8,003 nucleotides of DNA from Halobacteriales archaeon (lineage in GTDB: Archaea > Halobacteriota > Halobacteria > Halobacteriales > SKSH01), in NCBI GenBank assembly GCA_007118075.1, contig SKSH01000122.1, forward strand, positions 1 to 8,003, given 5' to 3'. This document shows, piece after piece, positions 6,234 through 8,003 of the stretch. A model generated the notes under the pieces. That model ran no database searches. It was not told where the DNA came from and saw only the letters and a list, made by a program, of their open reading frames with translations. The first letter of the stretch is position 1, and each line of letters opens with the position of its first letter. The translations under genes were made by a program, and so were the position numbers.

Positions 6234-6260
6234 TTACTGAATCCTAGCTGTCGTTAGACG

Positions 6261-7361
6261 ATGGAGGGTAGGGGAACGACTCATGGATTACCGTCCTTGA
6301 GCCGCCGTCAGTTCCTGCTTGCAGCCGGTGTCGGTACCTCGATTTCACTCGCTGGTTGTCTCACCCCAGGACAGGCAAGCGACCTTGAGGGTCAGATTGT
6401 CGTTGACGGCAGCAATACCGTGCTCCCTCATGGTGCGGCCGTTGCGATCGAGTTTATGTGGCGCAACAATCGAGTCAGCATCCCGGTTCGAGGATCGGGG
6501 ACTGGGGCTGGGTTCCAACGATTTTGTGCTGGGGAGACCGCCATCCAGAACGCGAGTCGGGTCATCCTCCCCGACGAGGAGGAGGCTTGTTCAGCCAACG
6601 ATGTCGACTGGGTGGAACTGCAGGCACTGCTCGATGGTATCGCCATCATGGCCAACCCCGAGAACGACTGGGTTGAGGAAGATGGCGGGTTGACCGTCGA
6701 GGAACTCAGAGCCATTTGGGAGCGCGGGTCGACCATCTCGACCTGGGCTGATATCCGGCCTGAGTGGCCTGATGAGGAGCTCGTGCTCTATGGTCGGGAT
6801 TCGGCGTCCGGTACCTTCGATTATTTCACCGAGCACATCACCGGTGAGGTGGGCAATATCCGACGGGATTACTCAGGGACACCAGATACCAACGTCATCG
6901 TGCGCGGTGTCAGGGGTAACAAGTATGCCCTCGGCTGGGGCGGTGCCGGATATTACTACGAGAACCAGGACGATATCCGGTTGCTCGGGGTGGCTGAGGA
7001 GGTAGGCGATCCGTACATCTTCCCCACCCGTGAGAACATCGAACAGGGGACGTATAGCCCGCTCTCTCGACCGATGTTCATCTATGTACGCAAAGATGCG
7101 TTGGCCAGTCCACTCGTGCGTCGATATGCGCAATTCTTCTTCGAGGAGGTCGATACGGAGGGATACGAGCTCGCTGCTGAATTTGATATCCTCGAGCCAG
7201 GGGAGACCCTCCTATGGACACAGTACGCTGCCAGACGGGTCGGGTTCTTCGCGATCAATGATGCGTGGGTACAACGAGAGTTCGCAGACGAGGGATACGA
7301 CAGCATCGAGGCATATGCTGATGCCACCCTCGGTCGTGCGATCGATGAGGTGACCGGATGA
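6261..7361 (+). CDS. pstS: Phosphate ABC transporter substrate-binding lipoprotein PstS
   Basis: Extracellular phosphate-binding protein of the high-affinity Pst transporter, 366 residues. The N-terminus has a twin-arginine signal (SRRQFLLAAG, R15-R16) and a lipobox LAGC with the lipidated cysteine at C33, so it should be exported folded by Tat and anchored to the outer face of the membrane, as is usual for haloarchaeal binding proteins. Phosphate-contacting loops are recognisable as VDGSNTVLP (about 48-56), RGSGTGAGF (77-85), ETAIQNASR (92-100) and GRDSASGTFDYF (178-189). The start at 6261 gives the expected signal length and sits after a TATA element. Its TGA overlaps the pstC ATG. Expression is probably induced by low phosphate, an inference from the locus. 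Confidence 0.95.
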   Translation: MEGRGTTHGLPSLSRRQFLLAAGVGTSISLAGCLTPGQASDLEGQIVVDGSNTVLPHGAAVAIEFMWRNNRVSIPVRGSGTGAGFQRFCAGETAIQNASRVILPDEEEACSANDVDWVELQALLDGIAIMANPENDWVEEDGGLTVEELRAIWERGSTISTWADIRPEWPDEELVLYGRDSASGTFDYFTEHITGEVGNIRRDYSGTPDTNVIVRGVRGNKYALGWGGAGYYYENQDDIRLLGVAEEVGDPYIFPTRENIEQGTYSPLSRPMFIYVRKDALASPLVRRYAQFFFEEVDTEGYELAAEFDILEPGETLLWTQYAARRVGFFAINDAWVQREFADEGYDSIEAYADATLGRAIDEVTG

Positions 7362-8003
7362 GCAACCGGAATTTCGATGAGATAGATCTCACCAATGGTG
7401 GCACCCCTCGCGAATCCAGGGCAAACCACGTCGCCAAGGTTGTCTTCTTCTTGTGTGCACTCGTCACGGTCCTCACGACCATCGGCATCTTCATCGTCCT
7501 CGTGCAGGGTGCACTCACATTCTTCGTCGAAGTCTCCCTGCTCGAATATCTCTTCACCATCGAATGGGCGCCACTTGACACCGCAGATCCGGCCTTCGGT
7601 GTATGGCCTATCATCTGGGGGACACTCATCATCACCGTCGGTTCTGCGGCACTGGCGCTTCCGGTTGTGACACTGACGGCCATCTATCTCAGTGAGTACG
7701 CAAGTGACCGGACACGGTCGATCCTCAAACCGACCCTCGAGATACTCGCCGGTATCCCGACGATCGTCTACGGCTTTTTCGCGCTCTCGTTCATCACCCC
7801 ACAGCTCCAACGTATCTTTCCTGATACGGGAACCTTCAACGCTGCTGCCGGGGCAATCGTCGTCGGAATCATGATTATCCCGATGGTCTCATCGCTTTCA
7901 GAGGATGCCATGCGGGCGGTCCCGGATGACCTCAGAGAGGCTGCCTATGGACTCGGAGCGACCCGGTTTGATGTCTCCACGAACGTCGTCTTCCCGGCCG
8001 CAC
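7358..8003 (+). CDS. pstC: Phosphate ABC transporter permease PstC (partial, runs off right edge)
   Basis: Membrane permease of the Pst complex; 215 codons are visible with no stop. After a polar N-terminus there are membrane segments at about residues 28-52 (VVFFLCALVTVLTTIGIF), 85-108 (IIWGTLIITVGSAALALPV), 125-148 (ILAGIPTIVYGFFALSFI) and 163-182 (AAGAIVVGIMIIPMV). The EAA-type loop that docks on the ATPase begins near the edge as REAAYGLGATRFDV. The EYLF-x-IEWAP segment in the first external loop is typical of PstC. Its ATG overlaps the pstS stop as ATGA, indicating translational coupling in one operon, where pstA and pstB are expected to follow beyond the window. Confidence 0.95.
   Translation, partial: MSNRNFDEIDLTNGGTPRESRANHVAKVVFFLCALVTVLTTIGIFIVLVQGALTFFVEVSLLEYLFTIEWAPLDTADPAFGVWPIIWGTLIITVGSAALALPVVTLTAIYLSEYASDRTRSILKPTLEILAGIPTIVYGFFALSFITPQLQRIFPDTGTFNAAAGAIVVGIMIIPMVSSLSEDAMRAVPDDLREAAYGLGATRFDVSTNVVFPAA

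Noticed and set aside
7082..7810. Minus-strand reading frame of 242 codons opposite pstS/pstC
   Set aside because: It is antisense to clearly identified pstS and pstC, and its low-complexity acidic, Cys-rich start mirrors the hydrophobic membrane segments of pstC read in reverse.

Overview
The window looks like chromosomal DNA of a haloarchaeon (class Halobacteria). The proteins are acidic, rich in Asp and Glu and poor in Lys. Several families are characteristic of the group: archaeal eS8, a DUF2240 protein, a PhoU regulator with an AbrB N-terminus, and a Tat-exported lipoprotein PstS. Several genes have an archaeal TATA element about 25-27 bases before the start codon, which points to leaderless transcripts. 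Base composition appears moderate rather than the very high GC of many haloarchaea, with sharply AT-rich promoter islands. No rRNA, tRNA or CRISPR array was seen.

Left part (1-2229). A minus-strand reading frame runs off the left edge. It joins the N-terminus of a haloarchaeal zinc-finger/helix-turn-helix regulator, in frame, to the NAD-binding and C-terminal parts of a dihydrolipoyl-dehydrogenase-like flavoprotein. The FAD-binding N-terminus and redox disulfide of the flavoprotein are missing, so it looks like a deletion fusion or a decaying gene. Next comes pyrF (orotidine 5'-phosphate decarboxylase, minus), which shares a divergent promoter region with a HAD-family hydrolase gene (plus).

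Middle part (2230-5057). The HAD gene converges on, and overlaps by 20 bases, a two-gene minus-strand operon made of a DUF2240 protein and an unrecognised 105-residue protein joined by an ATGA overlap. Between that operon and rps8e (eS8) lies a degraded IS200/IS605-type element: a piece of tnpB around the RuvC-II glutamate, a short C-terminal tail, and three consecutive hairpins forming the right end (omega-RNA scaffold). It ends only 39 bases before the rps8e start. A 178-residue protein of unknown function follows rps8e.

Right part (5058-8003). This is a phosphate-uptake locus. A phoU-like regulator gene (minus) is divergent from pstS and pstC (plus, ATGA overlap, pstC cut by the window edge). 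The 207-base AT-rich intergenic region carries both TATA boxes and a perfect 16-bp palindrome that is a good candidate operator for phosphate control. The two most unusual items in the window are the regulator-flavoprotein chimera and the tnpB/omega-RNA remnant abutting rps8e.
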